Positions 8,682 through 17,674 of a DNA stretch of 60,847 nt are shown here, piece by piece. The position numbers and the translations under genes are program-made. The notes below the pieces were generated by a model. That model saw only the letters and a list, made by a program, of their open reading frames with translations, had not been told where the DNA came from and searched no databases. The first letter of the stretch is position 1. Each line of letters begins with the position of its first letter. Source of the DNA: Bacteroidota bacterium (GTDB lineage: Bacteria; Bacteroidota; Bacteroidia; Cytophagales; Cyclobacteriaceae); the NCBI GenBank assembly GCA_027592755.1, contig JAQCLE010000012.1:1-60847 (forward strand), read 5' to 3'.

Positions 8682-9596
8682 ATGTCGAAAGTTACCGTTT
8701 CCAAGATAAATACCTGTACAGGTCATCGTGATTGTGTGTATGCGTTAGCAGATTGTCCCGATTCGCAATACTTCTTCTCTTCTGGCGGTGACGGTATGAT
8801 CGTAAAATGGGACATTGAAAATCCTGAAGAAGGTCAACTATTAGCTCAGGTAAAGACATCTGTTTATTCTCTCCGATATATCCCAGAGAATAACTTTCTT
8901 ATGTTGGGACAGAATTTGGAAGGGCTTCAGATAATTGATGTTGAGAACCAAAAAATATCAGCATCATTGAAACTTGATAGCTGCCTGATCTTCTGGATTG
9001 AAACCTATAAAGATGTTGCATATGTGGCGATGCAAAATGGTTATGTCTACCTGATCGACATTTTTTCGATGGCTATTTTGGCTAAAATTCATTGTAGCGA
9101 ACAAAGTGCCAGGGTGATTGCTATTAATCCGGTTGCCGATGAACTGGCGGTTGGATATAGTGACTATGTCATTCGTATATTTGATCTCACTGGTGGTTCA
9201 TTAAAGAGGGAAATGAGAGCTCATTCGAATTCAGTATTTGCGCTGCGATACTCCCCGGATGGCAAATATCTTTTGAGTGGCGGAAGGGATGCACATTTAA
9301 AGGTGTGGAATGTTGAGGAAAATTACGAGCTTCATGAAGACATCATCGCCCATATGTATACCATCAATGACGTTGTTTTTAGCCCAAATGGAAAACATTT
9401 TGTAACTTGTAGCATGGATAAATCCATCAAGGTATGGGATTATTCCACTTTTACCCTACTAAAAGTGATAGATAAATCACGGCATGCGGGTCACGGCAAC
9501 TCTATCAACAAACTAATCTGGACACATTTCAATAACCAACTCATTTCCTGTAGCGATGACAGGACAATATCTTTATGGGATTTGAAGTTTTCATAA
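8682..9596 (+). CDS. WD40-repeat protein
   Basis: About 304 residues of cytoplasmic beta-propeller with no signal peptide. At least six blades can be seen, several with clear WD endings: GDGMIVKWDIE, GGRDAHLKVWNVEE, CSMDKSIKVWDYS and CSDDRTISLWDLK. The start at 8682 (MSKVTVSKIN) is chosen over a TTG three bases earlier. It precedes divIVA by about 100 bases on the same strand. WD40 propellers are protein-interaction scaffolds; no enzyme function is evident and the partner is unknown. Confidence 0.85.
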   Translation: MSKVTVSKINTCTGHRDCVYALADCPDSQYFFSSGGDGMIVKWDIENPEEGQLLAQVKTSVYSLRYIPENNFLMLGQNLEGLQIIDVENQKISASLKLDSCLIFWIETYKDVAYVAMQNGYVYLIDIFSMAILAKIHCSEQSARVIAINPVADELAVGYSDYVIRIFDLTGGSLKREMRAHSNSVFALRYSPDGKYLLSGGRDAHLKVWNVEENYELHEDIIAHMYTINDVVFSPNGKHFVTCSMDKSIKVWDYSTFTLLKVIDKSRHAGHGNSINKLIWTHFNNQLISCSDDRTISLWDLKFS

Positions 9597-9630
9597 CATC
9601 TAACAAACCATTAAGAAATTTTACATGCAA

Positions 9631-9665
9631 TTGGCTGATTTTCAGTCATTACAGCCTTAACTTTG
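9631..9665 (+). promoter_or_regulatory. Candidate promoter of divIVA-folB
   Basis: The -7 box TAACTTTG (9658-9665) fits TAnnTTTG exactly, with TTGG at 9631-9634 as a possible -33 element. It lies about 30 bases upstream of the divIVA ATG, in the gap after the WD40 gene, giving a normal short leader. Confidence 0.55.
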
Positions 9666-9694
9666 CACTAATTTGAAATTGACCTCAACAAGTC

Positions 9695-10510
9695 ATGAAA
9701 ATAACTCCGATAGAAATTCGTCAAAAGCAGTTTGAAAAGAAACTGAGAGGTTTTGACAAAGATGAAGTAAACGCTTTTTTGACGTCTATGTCCCAGGAAT
9801 GGGAAAGGGTACTTGACGAGTGTAAAGCGCTCAAAATCAAGCTGGAAGCTTCCGAAAAGGAAGTCCAAAAACTTCGGGAGGTCGAAAGCTCTCTTTTCAA
9901 AACCTTAAAAACAGCTGAAGATACCGGGGCTAATATGATTAACCAGGCCAACAAATCAGCGGAACTTCACCTAAAGGAAGCACAAATCAATGCTGAGTCT
10001 TTGATGAATGATGCCAAATACAAAGCGAGAGCAACGATTGAAAAGGCAGAGCTTGAGACCCGTGAGATTGTTGAGCAAATGGAAGATGAAGTCAAAATGC
10101 TGGAACAAAATTTTAAAGCATTAGAAAATCAGAAAGAAAACCTTTTGAATGACTTGCAGAACCTTACTCAAGACATTACAGATAAACTGGAGCGTATCGC
10201 TAAGAAAAATGTTGACGTAAATATTGATTCTCAACTCAAAAGAGCAAGGGAATTCACACGTCAAAAAGAAGAAGACTTTGAAAGTAGCAGCGTAAAAAGA
10301 GATCCTGGGAAAAAAAGCCCGGTTGAAATTTCAAGACCAATGCGATCTGCGGAGTCACCTGTAAAGAAAGTCATAGCAGCCCAGAGTGAAAATGCCTCAC
10401 AAACTGAAGAACCTAAAGAGGAAACAAGGTTTGAATCTCCTGAAACAAGAGAGGATAAAAAAGTAGAAGGAGACTCTTCCGGTAACAAATCCTTCTTTGA
10501 CGATCTATAA
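9695..10510 (+). CDS. DivIVA domain-containing coiled-coil protein
   Basis: A 271-residue protein that starts with MKITPIEIRQKQFEKKLRGF and DKDEVNAFL, the N-terminal lipid-binding motif of DivIVA/GpsB-type proteins. Residues about 30-170 are a long charged coiled coil; the C-terminal 80 residues are low-complexity Ser/Glu/Lys and end with FFDDL. DivIVA proteins mark curved membranes, poles or septa and recruit partners. folB follows after 8 bases, so they are likely cotranscribed. The role in this organism (division, polarity) is inferred from family only. Confidence 0.85.
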   Translation: MKITPIEIRQKQFEKKLRGFDKDEVNAFLTSMSQEWERVLDECKALKIKLEASEKEVQKLREVESSLFKTLKTAEDTGANMINQANKSAELHLKEAQINAESLMNDAKYKARATIEKAELETREIVEQMEDEVKMLEQNFKALENQKENLLNDLQNLTQDITDKLERIAKKNVDVNIDSQLKRAREFTRQKEEDFESSSVKRDPGKKSPVEISRPMRSAESPVKKVIAAQSENASQTEEPKEETRFESPETREDKKVEGDSSGNKSFFDDL

Positions 10511-10518
10511 AATAACTG

Positions 10519-10869
10519 ATGGGTAAGATTTTCCTCGAGGGCATGAAATTTCATGGCTACCACGGCCTTCATGACTCAGAAAGGAAAGAGGGAAATGCCT
10601 TTATCATTGACCTTGAGATTGAGACAGATTTTGCTTCGGCTGGTGAAGATGACGATATTAATCAAACCATTGATTATGAAGAGGTTTACAGGACTGTGAA
10701 ACTCCAGATGGAAGGTTCTTGCTATTTACTGGAACGTCTTGCCATGAAAATCCTCACATCACTTAAAAAGCAGTTCCCCATGATTCAAAAACTTACGGTA
10801 AAAGTTTCAAAACTGAATCCTCCGGTTGGGGGAGAGTGTGATCGGGCATGTGTAGAGCTGAGCCTCTAA
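10519..10869 (+). CDS. folB: Dihydroneopterin aldolase
   Basis: A 116-residue protein of the usual FolB length. MGKIFLEGMKFHGYHGLHDSERKEG holds the GxxxxGYHGxxxxER pattern (written here from residues 1-25), with the catalytic Tyr and Glu region, and the tail KVSKLNPPVGGECDRACVEL fits. It cleaves dihydroneopterin to 6-hydroxymethyl-dihydropterin and glycolaldehyde in folate synthesis, in the cytoplasm as an oligomer. The gene is 8 bases behind divIVA. Confidence 0.9.
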   Translation: MGKIFLEGMKFHGYHGLHDSERKEGNAFIIDLEIETDFASAGEDDDINQTIDYEEVYRTVKLQMEGSCYLLERLAMKILTSLKKQFPMIQKLTVKVSKLNPPVGGECDRACVELSL

Positions 10870-11162
10870 AAACTCTATCCCTTTATAGAGAGGTAAACCG
10901 GAGGGTGTCTTTGTATTTAATCCCATTATCAGACTTGTAGATGTTATCTTCTAAATAGTCTAACCATATAATCCCAAAAGGAATGATTTACTAATTAGTG
11001 TTTTATTCTTGGGAGTAATTACTGTGACTTTCAGTTAATAACAAATCTCAAATTAAACATATCAATTGAATTTATAATTCAATAAACAGCCGCTGGTAAA
11101 ATCCCTATCCCGAAATAATCAAAATAATAGTTATCATTATCAATTGAATTAATTCCAAACCC
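10870..11162. other. Intergenic region between folB and the esterase gene
   Basis: About 290 bases, AT-rich. A small hairpin CTCTAT/ATAGAG sits just after folB (about 10873-10890) but has no T tract on the plus strand. I see no RNA gene, repeat or convincing promoter; regulation of the 11163-13976 gene set probably resides here. Confidence 0.4.
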
Positions 11163-12023
11163 ATGAAAAACACGATTATTCTCTTTTGTTTGTTGATCAC
11201 TTCAGCTGTTATGGCCCAATCCGGCCAGGTCATGGACAACCTTTCTTTGACAAGTAAAATTTTGAACGGCGAACGTAAATTCGCGATTTATCTTCCCCCT
11301 GACTACGCGACCTCACAGCGAAGTTATCCTGTATTGTACCTTCTTCATGGTGGTGGTGATGACCAAACCGGCTGGGTGCAGTTCGGTGAGGTCCTGAGAA
11401 TTACCGACAACGCCATTAAAGATGGTATTGCCACCCCAATGATCATTGTAATGCCTGATGCTAATTCCGGACAACGGGGATATTTTAACTCTGCTAAGAA
11501 TGATTGGAGGTATGAAGATTTCTTCTTTGAAGAATTCATGCCTTATGTTGAAAAAAACTATCGGATTAAAGGCGATAAAAGGTACAGGGCGGTCGCCGGT
11601 CTTTCAATGGGCGGCGGCGGATCCTTTATGTATGCCCTTCATCACCCGGAACTATTTTCATCAGCTTGTCCTTTGAGCGCCAGCACTGGCCCGTTAACTC
11701 TTGAGGCAGTCAATGCCCAGCTGGAGAGACATGGGGAGACGAATGTAACAGATGCTCAGAAAAGGACTTACTTTGAAAGGCACAGTGCCCTTTATATGGT
11801 TGAGAACAACCCCGTTGATGATTTGAAGACAGTTCGTTGGTTCATCGATTGTGGCGACGATGATTTTCTATATGAAGGAAATTCCCTGATCCACATCGCC
11901 ATGAGAAAGAAAGAAATTCCTCACGAATTCAGGATTCGTGATGGCCGGCATAGCTGGAAATATTGGAGAGAATCGTTGCCTGAAGTTTTAAGATTCATAT
12001 CGGACTCCTTTCATCAGAATTGA
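11163..12023 (+). CDS. Exported alpha/beta-hydrolase esterase (esterase D/feruloyl esterase type)
   Basis: A 286-residue protein with a signal peptide ending near VMAQ. The fold markers are YPVLYLLHGGGDDQTGW (oxyanion loop), PMIIVMPDANSG, the nucleophile elbow AGLSMGGGGSFMYA (Ser in GLSMGG) and a late acidic residue plus DGRHSWKYW with the catalytic His. This is the putative-esterase family that includes acetyl-xylan and feruloyl esterases and S-formylglutathione hydrolase. It is likely periplasmic and cotranscribed with the serine hydrolase 30 bases downstream. Substrate unknown. Confidence 0.82.
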   Translation: MKNTIILFCLLITSAVMAQSGQVMDNLSLTSKILNGERKFAIYLPPDYATSQRSYPVLYLLHGGGDDQTGWVQFGEVLRITDNAIKDGIATPMIIVMPDANSGQRGYFNSAKNDWRYEDFFFEEFMPYVEKNYRIKGDKRYRAVAGLSMGGGGSFMYALHHPELFSSACPLSASTGPLTLEAVNAQLERHGETNVTDAQKRTYFERHSALYMVENNPVDDLKTVRWFIDCGDDDFLYEGNSLIHIAMRKKEIPHEFRIRDGRHSWKYWRESLPEVLRFISDSFHQN

Positions 12024-12053
12024 TAGAATACCTTTACATTAAACGAAATATTT

Positions 12054-13316
12054 ATGTCTACCCGCCGACTTGTCTATTTCCTGTTATTACTTTTTTTCTT
12101 CAATGGGCTTATTGCCCAGCAAATACAGACAGCCTCTCCCGAAGAGGTTGGAATTTCTTCCGAGCGGCTTGCAAGATTAACTGATGCTTTTAAGCGTTAT
12201 GCCGACAACAAAAAAATGGCCGGAAGTACTATCCTGGTTGCCAGAAAAGGAAAAGTTGCGTATTATGAGGCTTTTGGCCAGCGTGACATTGAATCCAAAT
12301 CAACCATGCCAAAGGATGCCATTTTCAGAATAGCCTCTCAATCCAAGGCAATTGTAAGTGTTGGTATAATGATCCTTCAGGAAGAAGGTAAATTATTAAT
12401 CGGGGAACCGGTTTCGAAATATATACCTGAGTTTGCCAAAACTACTGTGGCCGAGGAGCAATACAATGGATACACCGTTGTTCCGGCTAAAAGGCAGATT
12501 ACTATCAGGGATCTATTGACCCACACCGCAGGAATTGGTTATGGTAATGGAAAGGCAGCAGACATATGGGAAGCGGCAGGAATACAGGGATGGTATTTCG
12601 CAAATCGTGATGAACCTATTGCCGCTACAATATCCCGCATAGGAGCACTTCCAATGGATGCACAGCCGGGCGAGGAATTTGTATACGGATACAATACTGA
12701 CATTCTTGGAGTAGTAGTTGAGAAGGCTTCGGGAATGCCCCTTGACAAATTTGTTCAAACTAAAATATTGGATCCGCTGGGGATGAATGATACTCATTTT
12801 TATCTACCGAAAGAAAAAACCGGCAGGTTGGCAACAGTTTATTCAGCATTTGAAGGAAAACCAATTGAAAAAGCTCCGGATCCCGGGCATATGGTTGGGC
12901 AAGGGGCTTATGTTAATGGCCCCAGAAAAAGTTTTTCTGCAGGGGCGGGATTGCTTTCAACAGCAGAAGATTATTATAAATTTCTCCAGATGACATTAAA
13001 TGGAGGGACATTGAATGGAAACAGGATTCTATCACCAAAATCCATTGAACTGATGACCGTCAGTCATATGGGCGATATTCCATTCAGACCTGGCCAGGGT
13101 TTTGGTTTGGGATTTTCAGTTATTCTTGATCTTGGTGATTTTGGAGCCCCGGGGTCGGTTGGCGAGTATGGCTGGGGTGGGGCTTATGGTTCAACCTATT
13201 GGGTTGATCCAAAAGAAGAACTTGTTGTAGTCTATTTCAAGCAACTCATCCCAACCAATGGATTAGATGATCAACAAAAACTAAGAGCACTCATCTATCA
13301 ATCGATCATTGATTAA
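12054..13316 (+). CDS. Exported serine hydrolase, beta-lactamase class C family
   Basis: A 420-residue protein with a signal peptide ending near GLIAQQ. Class C/esterase VIII motifs are visible: the SxxK nucleophile in [14 protein letters not shown] (about residues 100-104), YxN in [20 protein letters not shown] and the later [14 protein letters not shown] region. Members act as D-Ala-D-Ala carboxypeptidases, esterases or peptidases rather than antibiotic lactamases in most cases. It lies between an esterase and a DUF1080 gene that are also exported, suggesting a small degradation locus. A second, broken member lies at the right end of the window. Confidence 0.85.
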   Translation: MSTRRLVYFLLLLFFFNGLIAQQIQTASPEEVGISSERLARLTDAFKRYADNKKMAGSTILVARKGKVAYYEAFGQRDIESKSTMPKDAIFRIASQSKAIVSVGIMILQEEGKLLIGEPVSKYIPEFAKTTVAEEQYNGYTVVPAKRQITIRDLLTHTAGIGYGNGKAADIWEAAGIQGWYFANRDEPIAATISRIGALPMDAQPGEEFVYGYNTDILGVVVEKASGMPLDKFVQTKILDPLGMNDTHFYLPKEKTGRLATVYSAFEGKPIEKAPDPGHMVGQGAYVNGPRKSFSAGAGLLSTAEDYYKFLQMTLNGGTLNGNRILSPKSIELMTVSHMGDIPFRPGQGFGLGFSVILDLGDFGAPGSVGEYGWGGAYGSTYWVDPKEELVVVYFKQLIPTNGLDDQQKLRALIYQSIID

Positions 13317-13370
13317 TCAGGAATTTGATGACCAAAAACTTTACTAACTATATAACTAACTAAACCTATC

Positions 13371-13976
13371 ATGAAAACATTTTTTTTGACAATCCTTGCT
13401 ATAACCTTTCTTCTTACCGGTTCGAATAATCTTTCTGCTCAAAAGAAGCAACTTTTCAACGGAAAAGACCTGACCGGATGGAAAAACTATGGCACCGAGA
13501 AATGGTATGTCGAAGGGGGATTGCTGATTTCGGAAAGTGGTCCGGATGCTGAATATGGTTATCTGGGAACAGACAGTTCATTTAAAAACTTCGAATTAAC
13601 TGTCGAGTTTAAGCAGGAAGCCGATGGGAACAGTGGTGTATTCTTCAGGTCATCGATAGAAGGGACAAAAATTACCGGTTGGCAAACCGAAGTAGCCCCT
13701 CCGGGTAATGATACTGGTGGCATCTACGAGTCTTATGGCCGCGGTTGGCTAATTAAGCCCGATCCTGAATTGGATAAAAATCTCAAGTATGGTGATTGGA
13801 ACAAAATGAAGATTCGAGTAGTGGCTGATAAAGTAACCACATGGCTCAACGGCAAGCAAATGATTACCCTTACTGATGAAAAAATAGGCATGGCTAATGG
13901 AATCATTGCGCTTCAGATTCATGCTGGTGGAGGGATTAAAGTTTACTGGAGAAATATTGAGATTAAGGAATTATAG
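13371..13976 (+). CDS. DUF1080 exported protein (second copy)
   Basis: A 201-residue protein with a signal peptide ending near LSAQK. It opens LFNGKDLTGWKNYGTEKWYV and contains GNSGVFFRS, WQTEVAPPGND, GGIYESYGRGWLI, WNKMKIRVVADKVTTWLNG and a terminal VYWRNIEIKEL, the standard DUF1080 layout in single-domain form. Likely a periplasmic sugar-derivative hydrolase or binding protein. It is convergent with the TonB receptor gene (8 bases between stops) and only distantly similar to the copy at 3558. Confidence 0.8.
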   Translation: MKTFFLTILAITFLLTGSNNLSAQKKQLFNGKDLTGWKNYGTEKWYVEGGLLISESGPDAEYGYLGTDSSFKNFELTVEFKQEADGNSGVFFRSSIEGTKITGWQTEVAPPGNDTGGIYESYGRGWLIKPDPELDKNLKYGDWNKMKIRVVADKVTTWLNGKQMITLTDEKIGMANGIIALQIHAGGGIKVYWRNIEIKEL

Positions 13977-13984
13977 GAGATAAC

Positions 13985-16165
13985 CTATCGTAAGAGCTGG
14001 TAAATAAAACCACCATTGGCTACAAAACCATCGGTGGGAGCCCAAACCTCTGAAAAAGTCGGTGCTGAGTATGGCGGGGAAATCATGTCCTGGTAACGCG
14101 ACTGGCGTGTATCGGTAAAGTTCTCGAAATTTAAAAAGACGCTAAAACGACCAAGTTCCCGCATCATCATAAAGCCCATAACCCAGTAATCCCTCGTTTT
14201 GCTGTAGTCATTCCTGAATTGCTGATCGGTATAGTAAAGCTCGTACCCGATGCGCCATGAGTGTTCTTTTTCATACATCAGTGTGATGCCAAGGTTATGT
14301 TTTGGGGTTAAGGGCTTTTGTTTGTTAATATTATTATAGAGGAGTTCGACATCCATAAAGGAGTATTGCAAATAAAGGATAAAATCACTTAGGGTGAATT
14401 TGATATTGCTTTCGATCCCTTTACTGAAGATTGGTCCATCGGCATTGTTAAAAAAATAATTGTCTGATGGCCCTTGTTCAAGTACCAGTGATTTTTTCAG
14501 GTTCGTATAGAAGAAAAGTTGGTTAATGGAAAATGTGAGGTTATTGCCAATAAGCGTTTTGTAGTGGACATCGAAATTAGTACCGATTGACTTTTCAGCA
14601 TCGATGCCATCAAAAGCAATAGGGTCGATGTTTGTAAAATAAAGAGTTTCAGCTTCTTCAGTGAAAATCGTTGGAAGTTTGTAACCCAATCCTCCACCTA
14701 GCCTGAAAGTAAGTTTGTTGTTTGCTTTGAAGAGTGCTGATAACCGAGGTAGAACAAAAAGATCAAAGTGTTGATTGTAATCCGTTCGGAGACCCGATTC
14801 CAACGTGAATTTGGGCGTTAGGGAAAAGTTATTTTGAACAAATAATCCTCCAGTCAGCAGTGAATAATCCCTCCGGACAGACGAGAAGGAAGAGGGGTCA
14901 TCCTCAAGAAAATGGTCGGTGAAAACATTGACTCCAATAATCCAGTCACTATTTTCCCCATTTCGAGACCAACTCCCTTCGGAAAAAGTAGCCACCTGGC
15001 TGCCGCCGAAATGCAAACCAGGGACATCAATGCCCCTGTTGAAATAACCCACACTGTTTTTAAACGTCAAAGTTGCTCCGGAAGCCTGGGAATGTTGAAG
15101 GTTGAATTGTGTTGATACCCGTTTCGAGAGGTTCTTTTCAGAAAAAGTCCTCATGGGTTCCGGATCGTTTTCGATCACATGAAGATCACCACCCAATCGG
15201 TTTTCGAAGAGTGTGTTCACACCAAACCACAGTTCGGTATCATCATCAGGATACCAGAAAAACTTTGGATTCAGACTGAAGCTTCTAACCCGTGGAATGT
15301 CTGAAAAATTATCATTGTTGGCATCGTATGCCTTCTGATGATTGCCGGTGGCATAAAGTGTAAATCCCGTTTTAGCAAACCTTTGTGCCCAAAATATATT
15401 GGCTGTGGTACCGAGGGCCGTAGTTTGGTTGACCATCAAACTGAGTTCGGGTTCGTCCTGAATCGGTTCTTTTGATACCAGGTTTACCAGCCCGGCAATG
15501 GCACCACCACCATAAAGCGTGGAAGCGCTTCCCTTGATTATTTCGACCTGGCGGAGATCTAAGGGTGGTACCTGCATGATACTTAAGCCACTTGAAAAGC
15601 TGCTGTATAGGGGGAAGCCGTCTTTAAGAATTTGAGTATAGCGGCCATCCAGGCCTTGAATACGAAGGGTTTGGTTGACCGAGTTGGCAGAAGTTTGCTG
15701 CACCAATATACCCGAACTCTCTTTGAGCAACATTGAGATATTTGAGGAGTTCATTACTGCTTTTTCTCCCAATTCCTCTGCAGTGATCGCTTCCATTCGT
15801 GTGGGGATGTCTTCAATCGACCGGCTTGAGCGAGTAGCTGTAACGTAGACTTCTTCAAGTTCTTGGCCCGCTGCAAGCCTTATTACCATATGTTCGGCAG
15901 ACTGTAGTGGGAAATTTATGATTTTAATGACAGTTTCGTAACCGACAAATGATACCTGGATGGTTTGCTTTCCGGGTGGAATGTTTACAATTCTTACTCC
16001 GCCATCAAGCCCAGAGACACCACCAAGGTTTGTCCCTGTCACTATAACCGAAGCCCCGACGATTGGTTTGTGGTCATCATTATCGAAAATGGTGACTTCA
16101 AATGCATTCTGGGCCATAGCCAGGTGGGTGCATAATATAAATGATAGCACCAGTAGAATTTTCAT
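13985..16165 (-). CDS. TonB-dependent outer-membrane receptor
   Basis: 726 residues with a signal peptide ending near LAMAQ. Residues about 20-105 form a CarboxypepD_reg-like domain (VTIFDNDDHKPIVGASVIVT). The plug follows (EEVYVTATRSSRSIEDIP, then LRIQGLDGRYTQILKDGFPL and IEIIKGSASTLYGGGAIAGLVNLVSK, split here), and the rest is barrel. No SusD gene is adjacent, so it resembles siderophore, metal or vitamin receptors rather than a polysaccharide utilisation pair. No riboswitch or Fur box was recognised upstream. The substrate is not determinable. Confidence 0.9.
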   Translation of the reverse strand: MKILLVLSFILCTHLAMAQNAFEVTIFDNDDHKPIVGASVIVTGTNLGGVSGLDGGVRIVNIPPGKQTIQVSFVGYETVIKIINFPLQSAEHMVIRLAAGQELEEVYVTATRSSRSIEDIPTRMEAITAEELGEKAVMNSSNISMLLKESSGILVQQTSANSVNQTLRIQGLDGRYTQILKDGFPLYSSFSSGLSIMQVPPLDLRQVEIIKGSASTLYGGGAIAGLVNLVSKEPIQDEPELSLMVNQTTALGTTANIFWAQRFAKTGFTLYATGNHQKAYDANNDNFSDIPRVRSFSLNPKFFWYPDDDTELWFGVNTLFENRLGGDLHVIENDPEPMRTFSEKNLSKRVSTQFNLQHSQASGATLTFKNSVGYFNRGIDVPGLHFGGSQVATFSEGSWSRNGENSDWIIGVNVFTDHFLEDDPSSFSSVRRDYSLLTGGLFVQNNFSLTPKFTLESGLRTDYNQHFDLFVLPRLSALFKANNKLTFRLGGGLGYKLPTIFTEEAETLYFTNIDPIAFDGIDAEKSIGTNFDVHYKTLIGNNLTFSINQLFFYTNLKKSLVLEQGPSDNYFFNNADGPIFSKGIESNIKFTLSDFILYLQYSFMDVELLYNNINKQKPLTPKHNLGITLMYEKEHSWRIGYELYYTDQQFRNDYSKTRDYWVMGFMMMRELGRFSVFLNFENFTDTRQSRYQDMISPPYSAPTFSEVWAPTDGFVANGGFIYQLLR

Positions 16166-16290
16166 TTATCAAAATAAGTAACCAATTTAAGGAAATGGAT
16201 TTTTAACTGAATAGATAATTATTGAATCGTGATAAACCGATCATTCCATTTAATTTTGACGATTGTACTTACACTAATTATTCTTCCCTT

Positions 16291-17145
16291 ATGAGATTTC
16301 TTGCTTTCCTTTTGTTACCTCTTTTCCTTATCACGTGTAATTCACCGGAACCAGGACCGGTGAACATAGCCACTTTCAATATCCGTTATGATAATCCGGC
16401 AGATAGTTTGAATGCGTGGCCCAACCGGAAAGAGATGGTTGTAAAAGCCATTCGGGATAATGACTTTGATCTGTTCGGTATGCAAGAGGTATTACACCGC
16501 CAACTGGAATACCTGGAGTCCAACCTTGATGGTTTTGAAAGAGTTGGAATCGGCCGCCTGGGAGGAACTTGGGGTGAATATGCTCCTATATTCTTTAAAA
16601 CAGACTGTTTTGAAAAAATGGCCGATTCCACCATCTGGCTTTCGGAAACGCCTACGGTAATAGCAAGCGTAGGTTGGGATGCAGCATTGCCGAGGATTGC
16701 CACATGGGTGAAGTTAAAGGACAAACAATCTGGCAAATTTCTTTCTGTTTTCAATACTCATTTTGATCATATTGGTGTGATGGCACGGCAGGAGAGCGTG
16801 AAGCTCATGCTGACATTTGTCGGAAGTCTTAGAGAAGATATCCCAACTATTATTATGGGTGATTTTAACATCCCAGAAGGTGATACACCTTATCAATTGC
16901 TGGCAAATAAAGAACAAAATAGCATGGGGTTTACAGACTCCAAATACTCGTCAAAGTCTGCACATGAAGGGCCCACGGGAACTTTCAATGGGTTTTCCGA
17001 TGAGGTATCAAGAAAGGAAGCTATCGACTTCATATTTATTAATGAGCGAATTGCTACACGCACCCACGCTACTCTTGAGATCAGGGAAGGACCGGTATTT
17101 GTTTCCGATCATTACCCGGTTATGATATCGGTGGATTTGAAGTAA
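16291..17145 (+). CDS. Endonuclease/exonuclease/phosphatase-family lipoprotein
   Basis: The start at 16291 (MRFLAFLLLPLFLITC) gives a lipoprotein signal with Cys about residue 16; an upstream in-frame start at 16222 would bury it. Catalytic-fold motifs are NIATFNIRYDNP, FGMQEVLHRQLEYL (the Glu ligand), FNTHFDHIG, TIIMGDFNIPEGDTPY and a final VSDHYPVMISV (Asp-His pair). The family covers DNases, sphingomyelinases and inositol phosphatases; membrane anchoring favours extracytoplasmic phosphodiester hydrolysis. A -7-like box TAATTTTG lies at 16251-16258 upstream. Confidence 0.85.
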   Translation: MRFLAFLLLPLFLITCNSPEPGPVNIATFNIRYDNPADSLNAWPNRKEMVVKAIRDNDFDLFGMQEVLHRQLEYLESNLDGFERVGIGRLGGTWGEYAPIFFKTDCFEKMADSTIWLSETPTVIASVGWDAALPRIATWVKLKDKQSGKFLSVFNTHFDHIGVMARQESVKLMLTFVGSLREDIPTIIMGDFNIPEGDTPYQLLANKEQNSMGFTDSKYSSKSAHEGPTGTFNGFSDEVSRKEAIDFIFINERIATRTHATLEIREGPVFVSDHYPVMISVDLK

Positions 17146-17147
17146 GG

Positions 17148-17672
17148 TTATAAGAAGTAAGAATAAACGTCACTGACAAGCCCTTTTATCAGAGGTTGTG
17201 TTTTTTTATTGAGCTTTTGAGAGAAAAGATTGACTCTATTCCCGTTTTTCTTCATCAGTTTGATTTTACAATATTTCACTATCGCCTTATTTGAGAATGG
17301 ATTTGGCTCATTGTAAATATCCAATTCGGAGGTTTCGATTCCTTCAATATTTTTGAAATCGAGAGAGGTCCAATTAGTATCGAATTTAAATTTCAAATAA
17401 ACTTTCTTATCAACTTTAGTAATTATCAATCTATGCATCTTCTTCTTCTCTTTGAGGAGTTCATAAATAGAATAAAGAATAAAGGGAGGGCTTATAATTA
17501 TTATACTGCTATCAATTTTCATCATTGGTAGCAAGAGAAGGCCGAATATTATGAGTAATATCCATGGTATATATTTCGGTTTTGCCCCATCTAAAATACT
17601 CAGCTCAACGTCTGTCGATTGCACTATATAACCACCTGCCTCAAGTAGTTTCATGGAGTTGACACTCAGCAT
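17148..17672 (-). CDS. Small membrane protein, unrecognised
   Basis: About 174 residues, or 168 if it starts at 17654 (MKLLEAGG). Two adjacent transmembrane segments (about residues 36-75: PWILLIIFGLLLLPMM and SIIIISPPFILYSIY) are followed by a basic, beta-rich cytoplasmic domain that resembles the PH-like layout of bacterial membrane-anchored domains. No family was identified. It starts 2 bases after the GH3 stop, so it is translated from the same transcript, and it is convergent with the EEP lipoprotein gene. Confidence 0.6.
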   Translation of the reverse strand: MLSVNSMKLLEAGGYIVQSTDVELSILDGAKPKYIPWILLIIFGLLLLPMMKIDSSIIIISPPFILYSIYELLKEKKKMHRLIITKVDKKVYLKFKFDTNWTSLDFKNIEGIETSELDIYNEPNPFSNKAIVKYCKIKLMKKNGNRVNLFSQKLNKKTQPLIKGLVSDVYSYFL

Positions 17673-17674
17673 GA

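Noticed and set aside
10873-10890. Terminator after folB
   Set aside because: The hairpin has only six pairs and is followed by AGGTAAAC rather than T on the coding strand.
12054-13316. Antibiotic resistance beta-lactamase
   Set aside because: Only general class C/esterase motifs are seen, and the neighbours are an esterase and a DUF1080 protein; a resistance role is not supported.
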